DNA of 64,000 nt, taken from Gordonia heveisoli (GTDB lineage Bacteria; Actinomycetota; Actinomycetes; Mycobacteriales; Mycobacteriaceae). The stretch covers positions 1 to 64,000 of the forward strand of contig NZ_JASXSH010000001.1 of assembly GCF_030315745.1 (NCBI RefSeq). Direction: 5' to 3'. Of this stretch, positions 45,250-54,111 are shown in pieces (positions within the stretch are counted from its first letter, which is position 1; each line of letters opens with the position of its first letter). The notes under the pieces are model-generated. The model ran no database searches, was not told where the DNA came from, and was given only the letters and a program-made list of their open reading frames with translations. Made by a program: the position numbers and the translations under genes.

Positions 45250-46143
45250 CTACCGGCTCCCCGAGAGAAGCGATTCGGCCCGGTCACGGTCGACGTCGGC
45301 CGCGGCCGCATCTTCCAGCGCACCGCGCAGCTCGACGCCACGCCAGTACCGCGCCGCCGGTTCGCAGGCCGTGATCGGCGCCGCCAGCGCCCCGATCCCG
45401 CTCGCCCGACGCAGCACCCGGGTCAGGGTCGGCGCGTCCAGCGGGACCGGGTCGTCGGGATCGGCGTCGGCGAGCAGGGTCAGCGCGAGGTCGATGCCGT
45501 ATTGGTCGAGGTGCCGGAGCATCGCGACCCGGGTGCGGTACTCGGCCGACTCGGTGGGCACGGCCAGGAACTGCCCCACCATCGAGGGCATCACCAGCCC
45601 GGACCGCGCCCAGCACCCCAGCGTCGCCATCTCGTCCGCGGTCACCTCCGCGCAGGCCAGCAACGCCGACACCGGGAGCACCGGCAGCCCGAGGCGATGC
45701 GCCGCCTCGGCAGCCACCTCCTGCGCCACCGCCCATTCCCCATGTGTGTCGGCCCGGCCCAGCACGACGATCCGTCGATCGGCGGGCAATGCGGCGATCG
45801 CGTCACGATCGGCGGCGCGCGGTGGTCCGGGCAGTACATACAGCCAGATGTCGGTGTCCTCGGGGCGAGCCGGGTCGGCGATGAACGCGTGCATCGGCGA
45901 CAGCCGTTCCCGAACTGCCCTGGCCATCGTGTCGCGGCCGACGCCGGGGCGGCCGCCGACCTCGATCCGCAGCGGACCCCGATATCGACGTCCCGCCTCC
46001 TCCAGGATCGGCCGTAGCGGCGACGTCGCACCGACCAGGCTCGACAGCCTCCCCGCCGCCGCGCTCGCCAACAGCGCAGCGGCCGGATCGGCCGTCCCCA
46101 TTCCCTGCACCGCGCACCCCCACGTGGTCGTCACCGACGTCAT
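45250..46143 (-). CDS. GTPase-like partner protein with degenerate P-loop (Rv0209-like)
   Basis: A 297-residue protein without TM helices. The P-loop position reads GGRPGVGRDT (63-72), with Arg in place of the Walker A Lys; the Walker B-like strand (DIWLYVLP), G4-like LGRAD and G5-like VSAL follow in the right order. The rest is helical. It is separated by two bases from the second GTPase-like gene, and the pair matches Rv0209-Rv0210 beside trmB and pckA in M. tuberculosis. ATG 46143 is used; the frame continues upstream into the trmB promoter, so a longer start (ATG 46221) is possible. Function unknown. Confidence 0.6.
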   Translation of the reverse strand: MTSVTTTWGCAVQGMGTADPAAALLASAAAGRLSSLVGATSPLRPILEEAGRRYRGPLRIEVGGRPGVGRDTMARAVRERLSPMHAFIADPARPEDTDIWLYVLPGPPRAADRDAIAALPADRRIVVLGRADTHGEWAVAQEVAAEAAHRLGLPVLPVSALLACAEVTADEMATLGCWARSGLVMPSMVGQFLAVPTESAEYRTRVAMLRHLDQYGIDLALTLLADADPDDPVPLDAPTLTRVLRRASGIGALAAPITACEPAARYWRGVELRGALEDAAAADVDRDRAESLLSGSR

Positions 46144-46224
46144 CTCGGTGTCCGGAAGATTAGCCGCTGAACGCGACTTCGGCGCCCAGACCTCCACATC
46201 GTCGGGCCGATGAGGAACCATGGG

Positions 46225-47010
46225 GTGGTGAACAACAGCGTCGATCGGTCCCGGCTGTACCCGCGGGTGACCAGTTTCCGGTTCCGCCGCGGCACCCTGA
46301 CCCCCGGCCAACAGCGCAATTGGGAGGTGCTGTGGCCGACCTTGGGCCGCGACCTCAAGACCGATCCGGAGGATCTTCCCGAACCCGCGCTCGACTTCGG
46401 CGCACTCTTCGGGCGGTCCGCGCCGACCGTGCTCGAGGTCGGCAGCGGTACCGGTATCTCGACCGCGGCGATGGCCGCCGAAGAACCCGACGTCGACGTG
46501 ATCGCCGTCGAGGTCTACAAGCCGGGGCTGGCCCAGCTACTCGGGCTGGTCGACCGCAACGGCCTGACCAACGTGCGGATGATCCGCGGTGACGCCTCGG
46601 TGGTGCTCCGTGAACTCGTCGAGCCGGGCAGCCTCACCGGTGTGCGCGTGTTCTTCCCTGATCCGTGGCCGAAGTCGCGTCACCACAAACGACGGTTCAT
46701 CCAGTCGGGCACCGTGGAGATGATTGCCGAGGCCCTCAAGCCGGGCGGCGTCCTGCACATCGCGACCGATCACGCCGAATACGCCGAATGGATCGCCGAG
46801 GTTCTGGCCACGCAGGACCCAAATCGTCCACATCTCGTGCAACTGACCAAGCCTTCGCCCATACTCCTGGAACGCCCGACCACGAAATTCGAGGGCCGCG
46901 CCGAACGCGAGGGTCGCGACGTCAACGAGTTCGTCTACACCAAGCCGATCCCGAAGACGCCGCCCACCGCCGACGACGGTTCGAACGGAGACCGCACCGA
47001 CGATGAGTGA
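46225..47010 (+). CDS. trmB: tRNA (guanine-N7-)-methyltransferase TrmB
   Basis: A 261-residue SAM-dependent enzyme forming m7G46 in tRNA. The SAM motif EVGSGTG, the acidic AVEVY, the catalytic/tRNA-binding VFFPDPWPKSRHHKRR stretch and the C-terminal TKFEGRAEREGRDVNEF (T-K-x-E-x-R) motif are all intact. GTG 46225 is chosen because GAGGAA lies 7 nt upstream; ATG 46210 would add five residues. It overlaps the next gene by eight bases. In the same order as Rv0208c-Rv0207c-Rv0206c. Confidence 0.92.
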   Translation: MVNNSVDRSRLYPRVTSFRFRRGTLTPGQQRNWEVLWPTLGRDLKTDPEDLPEPALDFGALFGRSAPTVLEVGSGTGISTAAMAAEEPDVDVIAVEVYKPGLAQLLGLVDRNGLTNVRMIRGDASVVLRELVEPGSLTGVRVFFPDPWPKSRHHKRRFIQSGTVEMIAEALKPGGVLHIATDHAEYAEWIAEVLATQDPNRPHLVQLTKPSPILLERPTTKFEGRAEREGRDVNEFVYTKPIPKTPPTADDGSNGDRTDDE

Positions 47011-47686
47011 TCCCGCCACCACCCCCGACGCCCCAACCGCCCCGACCGGATTCGCCGACACAATCGGCGGGCAGACCGGCACCCGCCGCATGCTGCTGGT
47101 CTGGGACGCACCGAATATGGACATGGGCCTGGGCGCGATTCTGGGTGGCCGCCCGACCGCCGCGCACCGGCCGCGTTTCGACGCGCTGGGCCGCTGGCTG
47201 TTGCAGCAGACCGCCGATCTGGCCACCGACGGTCTGGTGGAGCCCGAGGCCACCGTGTTCACCAATATCGTCCCTGGTTCCGCCGACGTCGTGCGCCCCT
47301 GGGTCGACGCGCTGCGCAACGTCGGCTACGCGGTCTTCGCAAAGCCGAAGCTGGCCGAGGACACCGATGTCGACGCCGACATGCTCGACCACATCGAACT
47401 TCGCAGGCACACTGTGGGACTGGCGGGTGTGGTGGTGGCCTCGGCCGACGGCCAGGCCTTCCGGGAGCCCCTGGGGGAGATCGCCGCCGAGGGTGTGCCG
47501 GTCACCGTGATCGGTTTCCGGGAACACGCCAGCTGGGCGTTGACGGCCGATGACCTGCGGTTCATCGATCTCGAAGACATCCCCGGCGTGTTCCGGGAGC
47601 CGCTGCCGCGGATCGGGCTGGACTCGCTGCCCGACGACGGTGCCTGGCTGACGCCGTTCCGGCCGCTGAGCGCATTGCTGCGCTGA
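47003..47686 (+). CDS. NYN domain (PIN-like) protein, Rv0207c-like
   Basis: A 227-residue protein with a NYN/PIN-like nuclease fold: first acidic motif LLVWDAPNMDM, the central DTDVDADM and the third VVVASADGQAF supply the Asp residues expected of a metal-dependent RNase. Family members process RNA; the target here is unknown. The start codon lies inside the last codons of trmB, so the two are translated together, and mmpL3 follows 97 bases later. Confidence 0.82.
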   Translation: MSDPATTPDAPTAPTGFADTIGGQTGTRRMLLVWDAPNMDMGLGAILGGRPTAAHRPRFDALGRWLLQQTADLATDGLVEPEATVFTNIVPGSADVVRPWVDALRNVGYAVFAKPKLAEDTDVDADMLDHIELRRHTVGLAGVVVASADGQAFREPLGEIAAEGVPVTVIGFREHASWALTADDLRFIDLEDIPGVFREPLPRIGLDSLPDDGAWLTPFRPLSALLR

Positions 47687-47783
47687 GCCGCCGGTCGCCA
47701 CGTCGCGACACACACGTCCGCCTCAGGCATCACTCAGGCAACACTGAGACAATCGGACGTCGCAGTACACGAAAGGAACCAGC

Positions 47784-50700
47784 GTGTTCGGAGCCATCGG
47801 CACATTCGTCTATCGGATGCGCTTCGCCGTCATCGCGGTTCTGGTCGCCATGATGGCGGGCCTGGGACTGTTCGGACTCGATCTCAGCAAGCACCTGAGT
47901 CAGAGCGGATGGTTCGACCCGACGTCGGAATCGGTGAAGGGGTCGATCTACGCCGACAACTATCTCGGCCGCGACCACAAGTCCGACATCGTCCTGTTCA
48001 TCACTCCGCCCGAGGGTACGACGGTCGACGATCCCGCCTTCGGCGTGAAGGTCGAGGACTTCGTCAACGACCTGGCCGCCGCCCATCCCGACATCGTCAA
48101 CCGCAACGACCCCGGCATCTTCGACCCGTTCACCCCCGGTGTGGGGCAGTCCGCAGTGCAGAGCCAATTGTTCACGCCGGACAAGAAACACGCCTTCATC
48201 AGCATCGGGGTGGCGGGCAACGACGACACGACCATCCTGGCGAATTTCAAGAAGATCGAGCCGTTCTTCGACGACATCCCCGAACGCTTCGACATGCCCG
48301 GGGCCACCTTCGAACTCGCCGGCCTCCAGCCCGTCGCGGGCAGTATGGCCGACGGCATGGACAAGGACATCCATCGCGCCGAGGTGATCGCCCTGCCGAT
48401 CGTCGCGCTGATGCTGTTCTTCATCTTCGGTGGCGTGATCGCGGCCTGTCTGCCGGTGCTGATCGGCGGTCTGACGATCGCAGGCTCGCTGGGCATCATG
48501 AAGATCCTGGCGCTGACCACCGAGCTGAACATCTTCGCGCAGTCGGTCGTCACGCTGATCGGTCTCGGTATCGCGATCGACTACGGACTGTTCATCGTCT
48601 CCCGATTCCGCGAGGAACTCGGTGAGGGGTATTCGACGAAGGCCGCGGTCCGAAGAACCGTGATGACCGCGGGGCAGACCGTGGTGTTCTCCGCGACGAT
48701 CATCGTCGCCGCGCTGGCCTGTCTGTTGATCATGCCGCAGGGCTTCCTCAAGTCGGTGGCCTACGGCGCCATCGCGTCGGTGTCGCTGGCGGCTTTGCTG
48801 TCGATCACCGTGTTGCCCGCGATCCTGAGCATCCTGGGACCGCGTATCGACGCGCTGTCGATTCGCACGATCATGGGCTGGACGCTCATCCCGATCGTCC
48901 GCAAGTTGTTCGGCGACGACCGCGCGAATGCTCTCGACAGCCGATTCACCGGCCGCATCAAGAGCCGTGAAGACGTCGAGAACGGGTTCTGGGGCAAGCT
49001 GTCGGGCTGGGTCATGCAGCATCCGGTGGCGACTGCCGTTCCCACGGTGTTGCTGCTGCTGGCGCTGATCATCCCGTTCGGCAACATCGCCTTCGGTGGC
49101 ATCAGTGAGAAGTATCTGCCGCCGGACAACGCCAATCGTGTCGCGCAGGAACACTTCGACGAGGCCTTCCCGACACAGCGCACCGAGGCGATCATGCTGG
49201 TCGTCATCTACGACCCGAACACTGACAACGCCGATGCCGACCTGCAGGCGATCGCCGCGGACGCCAGCAAGGCACCCGGTCTCACCGGCCCGTTCAGCAC
49301 CAGCCAGAACGACCGGTCCGCGCAGTCGGGCACGGTTACCGGAACCGACTACGCGATCATCCGGATGTCGGCGGGTCTGAAGAACCGCGACGACGCCGCC
49401 GCCGCCATCGATCACATCCGGTCGATCGACAAACGTGGCGCGCAGGTCTACGTCGCCGGTACCCCGACGCTGACCCAGGACTCCATCGACGCCCTGATGA
49501 AGCGGTTGCCGCTGATGGCGATCATGCTGGTGTCGATCACCGGGCTGCTGATGTTCCTCGCCTTCGGTTCGGTGGTGCTGCCGATCAAGGCTGCGTTGAT
49601 GTCGGCGCTGGGCCTCGGCTCCACGCTGGGCATCCTGACCTGGATCTTCGTCGACGGCCACGGCTCCAGCCTGGCGAACTTCACGCCGGGACCGCTGTTC
49701 GCGGCGATCCTCGTGCTCATCATCGCCATCGTCTTCGGTCTGTCCACCGACTACGAGATATTCCTGCTGTCACGCATGGTCGAGGCCAGACAGAAGGGGG
49801 CCAGTACCACCGAGGCGATCCGGGTGGGCACCGCGCACACCGGCGGCATCATCACCGCGGCCGCGGCGATCCTGGTCGTCGTCATCGGCGCCTTCGGCCT
49901 GTCCGAGATCGTGATGATGAAGTACATCGCCTACGGCATGATCGCGGCGCTGATCCTCGACGCGACGGTCATCCGCATGTTGCTGGTGCCGTCGGTGATG
50001 AAGCTGCTCGGCGACGACTGCTGGTGGGCGCCGCGTTGGATGCGCACCCTGCAGGAGAAGATCGGTCTGGGCGAGGCCGTCCTCGACGACGAGCCCGACG
50101 AACTGCGCGACGGTGTGGTCGGCTCGCGTGCGATGAGTGCGGGCACGATGGTCGCCGAGGCGCCGACTTCGGTCATGCGCCGTCAGTTGCCCGTCCCGCA
50201 CGGCGCACGTCGTGGTCCGGCACCTCAGCCTGCACGCCAGAATCCGGCAGCCCAGGCGCCGCCGGTCCAGGCTGCCCCGGCAGCACCCGCGGTCCCGAAT
50301 CGCGCCGCGCCGAACCCGGCCGGTCCGACACCCCGCCCAGTGGGTCCGCGGACACCGCTGGTCGGCAACGATCCGGCATCTCGTCTGGCGCCCCGGCCCG
50401 AGGCACCGACGGCGGACTCCGCACCGGTGCGCCGCCCGGTGGGCAGTACCGAGCGTGCCCCCGACACCGGAAGCTGGAGTCTGGGCGACGGCGGCATCCG
50501 GCTGCAGAATCCGGCCCAGCCCCCGAGTCCGGCCCAGGCACCGCCGACCCCTCAGCCCGAGCGTCCGGTTCCGCCTGCGCCCGCCGGCCGTCCCGCCGCA
50601 ACCGGTTCGGGTGCCCGCACGACCGGCCCGGTCCCGGTGCGCGGTACGACCCCGGCCGATCGGCCGGTGACACCCGACTCCGCCGATGCGCGTCTGCGTC

Positions 50701-51044
50701 GTCGGCCCGATCTCGGCGACTCCGATCGCGGACCGCTCGCGGCCTCGCTCGCCCCGGAGGGCTCACGCCCGACGTCGGGCCAGCAGAACCGGGGTGAGGG
50801 CAACAACATGGGTCGCGGGTTGAGCCCCGATGCGGTGTCGGCCGCCGATGCCGGTCCCCGCAGCGCACTCAACCGGGGCCCGGACACCCTCGACGCCGAC
50901 ACCCGCGGTACCCGGCCGCGCAATGACGAGTCCGAAGGTGGCCGCCGCCGCAGTGACCGGCACGCCCGGTCGGCCGACGACGATTCCGAGGGAAATCAGA
51001 TCAGCGTGCAGGACCTGTTGCGGCGCAGCCGCTCCGAGCACTGA
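47784..51044 (+). CDS. mmpL3: MmpL3-type trehalose monomycolate transporter
   Basis: A 1086-residue RND/MMPL transporter with 12 TM helices in two halves. The two proton-relay Asp-Tyr pairs are present (GIAIDYGLFIVSRF near 266 and GLSTDYEIFLLSRM near 656). It flips trehalose monomycolate to the periplasm, essential for the mycolate layer, and is the target of several antimycobacterial compounds. The last 325 or so residues form a cytoplasmic, disordered Pro/Arg/Ala-rich tail that is long even for this family. GTG 47784 has an AAAGGAA ribosome-binding site. Gene context (trmB, NYN protein, then AI-2E transporter) equals Rv0208c-Rv0205. Confidence 0.92.
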   Translation: MFGAIGTFVYRMRFAVIAVLVAMMAGLGLFGLDLSKHLSQSGWFDPTSESVKGSIYADNYLGRDHKSDIVLFITPPEGTTVDDPAFGVKVEDFVNDLAAAHPDIVNRNDPGIFDPFTPGVGQSAVQSQLFTPDKKHAFISIGVAGNDDTTILANFKKIEPFFDDIPERFDMPGATFELAGLQPVAGSMADGMDKDIHRAEVIALPIVALMLFFIFGGVIAACLPVLIGGLTIAGSLGIMKILALTTELNIFAQSVVTLIGLGIAIDYGLFIVSRFREELGEGYSTKAAVRRTVMTAGQTVVFSATIIVAALACLLIMPQGFLKSVAYGAIASVSLAALLSITVLPAILSILGPRIDALSIRTIMGWTLIPIVRKLFGDDRANALDSRFTGRIKSREDVENGFWGKLSGWVMQHPVATAVPTVLLLLALIIPFGNIAFGGISEKYLPPDNANRVAQEHFDEAFPTQRTEAIMLVVIYDPNTDNADADLQAIAADASKAPGLTGPFSTSQNDRSAQSGTVTGTDYAIIRMSAGLKNRDDAAAAIDHIRSIDKRGAQVYVAGTPTLTQDSIDALMKRLPLMAIMLVSITGLLMFLAFGSVVLPIKAALMSALGLGSTLGILTWIFVDGHGSSLANFTPGPLFAAILVLIIAIVFGLSTDYEIFLLSRMVEARQKGASTTEAIRVGTAHTGGIITAAAAILVVVIGAFGLSEIVMMKYIAYGMIAALILDATVIRMLLVPSVMKLLGDDCWWAPRWMRTLQEKIGLGEAVLDDEPDELRDGVVGSRAMSAGTMVAEAPTSVMRRQLPVPHGARRGPAPQPARQNPAAQAPPVQAAPAAPAVPNRAAPNPAGPTPRPVGPRTPLVGNDPASRLAPRPEAPTADSAPVRRPVGSTERAPDTGSWSLGDGGIRLQNPAQPPSPAQAPPTPQPERPVPPAPAGRPAATGSGARTTGPVPVRGTTPADRPVTPDSADARLRRRPDLGDSDRGPLAASLAPEGSRPTSGQQNRGEGNNMGRGLSPDAVSAADAGPRSALNRGPDTLDADTRGTRPRNDESEGGRRRSDRHARSADDDSEGNQISVQDLLRRSRSEH

Positions 51045-51072
51045 GGCCCCGACGACGCCGAGCGGATGCGCT

Positions 51073-52350
51073 TCACCGCCCGGTGTCGTCGGCCTCGCGT
51101 TCGGAGTCGGGGTCCGCCTCTGCCGGGGAAGGATCGTCGGCGCCCGACTCGGCGGGTGTCGGCCTGCGCAGGAAGTAGTCCCAGTGCGGTTCGTCGGGTT
51201 CGGCCACATAGATCCCCTCCCCCGGTCGATGGTCGTCGGCCTCCTCGACGACCGGCGCCGATCCGTTCAGGTCACGGATGAAGGTGTTGAGGAAGGCCAC
51301 CAGCGGCACCGCGAGCAGCCCGCCGACGATGCCGCCGGCCACGATGCCCGCGGCGATCGCGAGCACCACCGCGACCGGGTGCAGTCGCACCGTGCGCCCG
51401 AGCAGGAACGGCTGCATCACGTGACTTTCCAGCTGCATGACCCCGACGACGATGGCCAGCGCGATCGCCGCCGCGACCCACCCCTGGGTGACCAGCGCCA
51501 CCAGCACCGCCAGTGAGCCGCTGAGCAAGGCACCGACGATGGGGATGAACGCGCCGAGGAATACGAGCGTGGCGAGTGGGAGTGCCAGTGGCACACCGAG
51601 GATGGCCAGTCCGATGCCGATAGCCACGGCGTCGACCAGTGCCACGATCACCGTCGCCCGCACGTAGCCGACCAGGGTGCCGAACCCGGCCACCCCCGCC
51701 GCCGACACGCGCTCCCGGTTCGACGACGGGACGGCTTTCACCAGGAAGTCCCAGATCTGGCCGCCGCCGTAGATGAAGAAGATCATCAGGAAGACGGTCA
51801 GCAGGCCGCCGGTGGCGATCTGTCCGGCGGTGGTCGCGGTGGCGAGTGCCCCGCTGGTCACCTTCTCCTGGTTGTGTTCGATGACGTCGAGAATGTCGCC
51901 GCCGACGTTGCTGACCTGTTTCGGGTCAAGATGTGCCGGCCCTTCGACGAGCCACTCCTTGGTGCGGTCGATCGTCACCCGTAGTTGTTCGGCCAACTCG
52001 GGCACCCCGCGGATGAACTCTCGTACGACGAAGCCAAGACCGGTCACCACGACGCCGATGGCGACCACCATGGTGCCCAGCACGGCCAGCGACCGCGGTA
52101 CCCGACGACGGTCCATGGCGTCCACGACCGGCACCAGCAGCGCCGAACCGAGGATCGCCAGAGCCACCGGTACGAGCACCTCTTTGAATTCGAAAAAGAT
52201 CCGGACCAGCACATACAGGCCGGCCAGGAGGATGAGCAGACGCCAGGTCCACTCGGCCGCGACGCGGATGCGCGGATGGACCTTCGATGCGTCGCGGGCA
52301 CGCCGGTCCGCGCCTGAACCCGACTCCGTACCGACCTCGGCATCGCTCAT
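51073..52350 (-). CDS. AI-2E/PerM family membrane transporter
   Basis: A 425-residue protein with about eight TM helices and the AI-2E exporter (PerM/TqsA) pattern, including the late VGALLSGSLAVLVALV and QLESHVMQPFLLGR segments (Q-x-x-x-x-x-P, typical of the family). The N-terminus (about 40 residues) and C-terminus (about 60) are charged and disordered. The substrate is unknown; in actinobacteria it need not be AI-2. It converges on mmpL3 and is divergent from the YbhN-like gene, matching Rv0205. Confidence 0.85.
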   Translation of the reverse strand: MSDAEVGTESGSGADRRARDASKVHPRIRVAAEWTWRLLILLAGLYVLVRIFFEFKEVLVPVALAILGSALLVPVVDAMDRRRVPRSLAVLGTMVVAIGVVVTGLGFVVREFIRGVPELAEQLRVTIDRTKEWLVEGPAHLDPKQVSNVGGDILDVIEHNQEKVTSGALATATTAGQIATGGLLTVFLMIFFIYGGGQIWDFLVKAVPSSNRERVSAAGVAGFGTLVGYVRATVIVALVDAVAIGIGLAILGVPLALPLATLVFLGAFIPIVGALLSGSLAVLVALVTQGWVAAAIALAIVVGVMQLESHVMQPFLLGRTVRLHPVAVVLAIAAGIVAGGIVGGLLAVPLVAFLNTFIRDLNGSAPVVEEADDHRPGEGIYVAEPDEPHWDYFLRRPTPAESGADDPSPAEADPDSEREADDTGR

Positions 52351-52357
52351 ATCTGTC

Positions 52358-52363
52358 AGCGTA
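52358..52363 (-). promoter_or_regulatory. Candidate -10 box before AI-2E transporter gene
   Basis: TACGCT on the minus strand, 7 nt before the ATG at 52350. It faces a second candidate box at 52412 for the divergent gene. Confidence 0.4.
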
Positions 52364-52411
52364 GGACTCTCCGGCGACCGAACGGATTGAAGCGCGGCAC
52401 ATCGCGGGCAC

Positions 52412-52417
52412 TAGGGT
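52412..52417 (+). promoter_or_regulatory. Candidate -10 box before YbhN-like gene
   Basis: TAGGGT, 7 nt before the ATG at 52425; fits leaderless transcription. Confidence 0.45.
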
Positions 52418-52424
52418 GTGGGCT

Positions 52425-53600
52425 ATGCCGTCGGAGAATGTGGCGCGGGCCGGCGTCGCTGAGCGTCCGCGGTTCTGGTGGGTCCGCTGGGTCCTGCTGG
52501 TGACCATCGTGGTCGTGCTGGCCGTCGAGGCGGTGTTGATCTGGCCGAAACTGCATGAGACGTGGACCCGCCTCGACGATCTGCAGTGGGGATGGATGCT
52601 TGCCTGCGTCGCCGCCGCGATGTTGTCGATGGACAGTTTCGCGCAGGTGCAGCGGGCACTGCTCAATTCTGCGGGCGTGCGCGTCACGCAGTGGAAGTCA
52701 CTGTCGGTGATCCTCGCGGCGAACTCGGTCAGCCAGACGATGCCCGGCGGCCAAGTGCTCGCCCCGGCCTTTACCTATCGCGAAACCCGCAAGTGGGGTG
52801 CCACCCCGGTGGTGGCGTCGTGGCAGGTCGTCATGTCCGGCTTGCTCGCCGGGGTCGGGCTCGCGGTTCTCGGTCTGGGTGGCGCCCTCATCGCGGGTGC
52901 CAAGACGAGTCCGTTCTCGGTGGTCTTCTCCGTCGTCGGGTTCATCGCGGTCGCCCTCATCCTGCAGTATCTGGCGACTCATCCGGAGTCGTTGCAGAGT
53001 ACCGGTGAACGCCTGCTGTCGTGGCTCAACCAATTGCGCAGCAAGCCGGAGAACCACGGCTTCGAGCGCCTGTCCGAAACACTGGAACAGTTGCGCGCGG
53101 TGCAGTTGTCCAAGAAGGACATCACCATTGCCTTCGGGTGGAGTCTGTTCAACTGGGTCGCCGATGTCGCGTGTCTGATGTTCGCCTGCTGGTCGGTTGG
53201 CGCCCATCCGTCGATCTCGGGTCTGATGGTCGCCTATGCGGCCGGTAAGGCGGTCGGTACCGCGGTGCCGCTGCTCCCCGGCGGAATCGGCGTGGTCGAC
53301 GCGGTGCTCGTGCCTGCGCTGACGAGTGCCGGGATGCCGCTGCCCGACGCGATCACGGCGGTGCTGATCTATCGCATGATCAGTTACGTGCTCGTCGCGA
53401 TCATCGGCTGGGTGGTGATCGGTTTCATGTTCCGCCATCGCATCAAGGCCGGATCGTCGATCGAGGGGGAGATCGACCTCGATGAACGGGAATCCGCGAC
53501 ACAGCCGGATACTTCTGGGGCTGCCGGGACATCTGAGGTCTCCGATCCGAACGGCGACGACGATCCGTCATCGACCGATCGAACGAAAGATCTTCCCTAG
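52425..53600 (+). CDS. YbhN/UPF0104 lipid flippase-like membrane protein
   Basis: A 391-residue protein with about eight TM helices of the lysylphosphatidylglycerol synthase TM domain (UPF0104/YbhN) family. Family signatures include SVSQTMPGGQVLAPAF and LPGGIGVVDAVL. No catalytic GNAT domain is fused, so it is not a lysyl-PG synthase; lipid transport is likely. The C-terminus is acidic and disordered. The ATG at 52425 is preferred over GTG 52416, which would fall within the -10 box. Corresponds to Rv0204c. Confidence 0.82.
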   Translation: MPSENVARAGVAERPRFWWVRWVLLVTIVVVLAVEAVLIWPKLHETWTRLDDLQWGWMLACVAAAMLSMDSFAQVQRALLNSAGVRVTQWKSLSVILAANSVSQTMPGGQVLAPAFTYRETRKWGATPVVASWQVVMSGLLAGVGLAVLGLGGALIAGAKTSPFSVVFSVVGFIAVALILQYLATHPESLQSTGERLLSWLNQLRSKPENHGFERLSETLEQLRAVQLSKKDITIAFGWSLFNWVADVACLMFACWSVGAHPSISGLMVAYAAGKAVGTAVPLLPGGIGVVDAVLVPALTSAGMPLPDAITAVLIYRMISYVLVAIIGWVVIGFMFRHRIKAGSSIEGEIDLDERESATQPDTSGAAGTSEVSDPNGDDDPSSTDRTKDLP

Positions 53601-53637
53601 ACCGGCTTCGAGCTGGTCGCAGCACCGTCGGACCGGC

Positions 53638-53643
53638 TAGGTT
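53638..53643 (+). promoter_or_regulatory. Candidate -10 box before DUF3054 gene
   Basis: TAGGTT, 7 nt before the ATG at 53651. Confidence 0.4.
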
Positions 53644-53650
53644 ATCGATC

Positions 53651-54106
53651 ATGCCGAGTTCGCAAACGGCGGAGCGGGTCAACGCGCCCGCCCGGGGGAT
53701 CGCATCGATGCCACTGGCCGCCCTCATCGATGCGGTTGTGGTGACGATTTTCGGGCTGATCGGACGCGCCAGCCACGAAGAGGCGCTCTCCCCGGTCGGT
53801 ATCGTGCAGACGCTGTGGCCGTTCCTGGTCGGCTGCGCGGCCGGCTGGTCGATCACCTACGTGTATTCGCATGTGCGATCGAATGATTTCTTCGGCCACA
53901 ACTTCCGGCCCGATCGGGTCGTCCCGGTCGGCCTCGTCATCTGGTTCTGCACGGTCACGGTCGCGATGGTCGTTCGCTACATCCTGCACCAGGGCATCGA
54001 GGCCTCATTCATCGTCGTGGCCGCGACCTTCCTGGCGATCTTCCTCCTCGGCTGGCGGGCCGCATTCGCGGCGCTGGCCAAACGCTCCCAGCGCCGCGAC
54101 GCGTAG
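53651..54106 (+). CDS. DUF3054 membrane protein
   Basis: A 151-residue protein with four TM helices matching DUF3054, a small actinobacterial membrane family of unknown function (conserved DAVVVTIFGLIGRASHE start and a WGFRAGFA-like end, here GWRAAFAAL). No catalytic residues stand out. It is separated by five bases from the convergent PBP-like gene. Confidence 0.8.
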   Translation: MPSSQTAERVNAPARGIASMPLAALIDAVVVTIFGLIGRASHEEALSPVGIVQTLWPFLVGCAAGWSITYVYSHVRSNDFFGHNFRPDRVVPVGLVIWFCTVTVAMVVRYILHQGIEASFIVVAATFLAIFLLGWRAAFAALAKRSQRRDA

Positions 54107-54111
54107 ACCCG

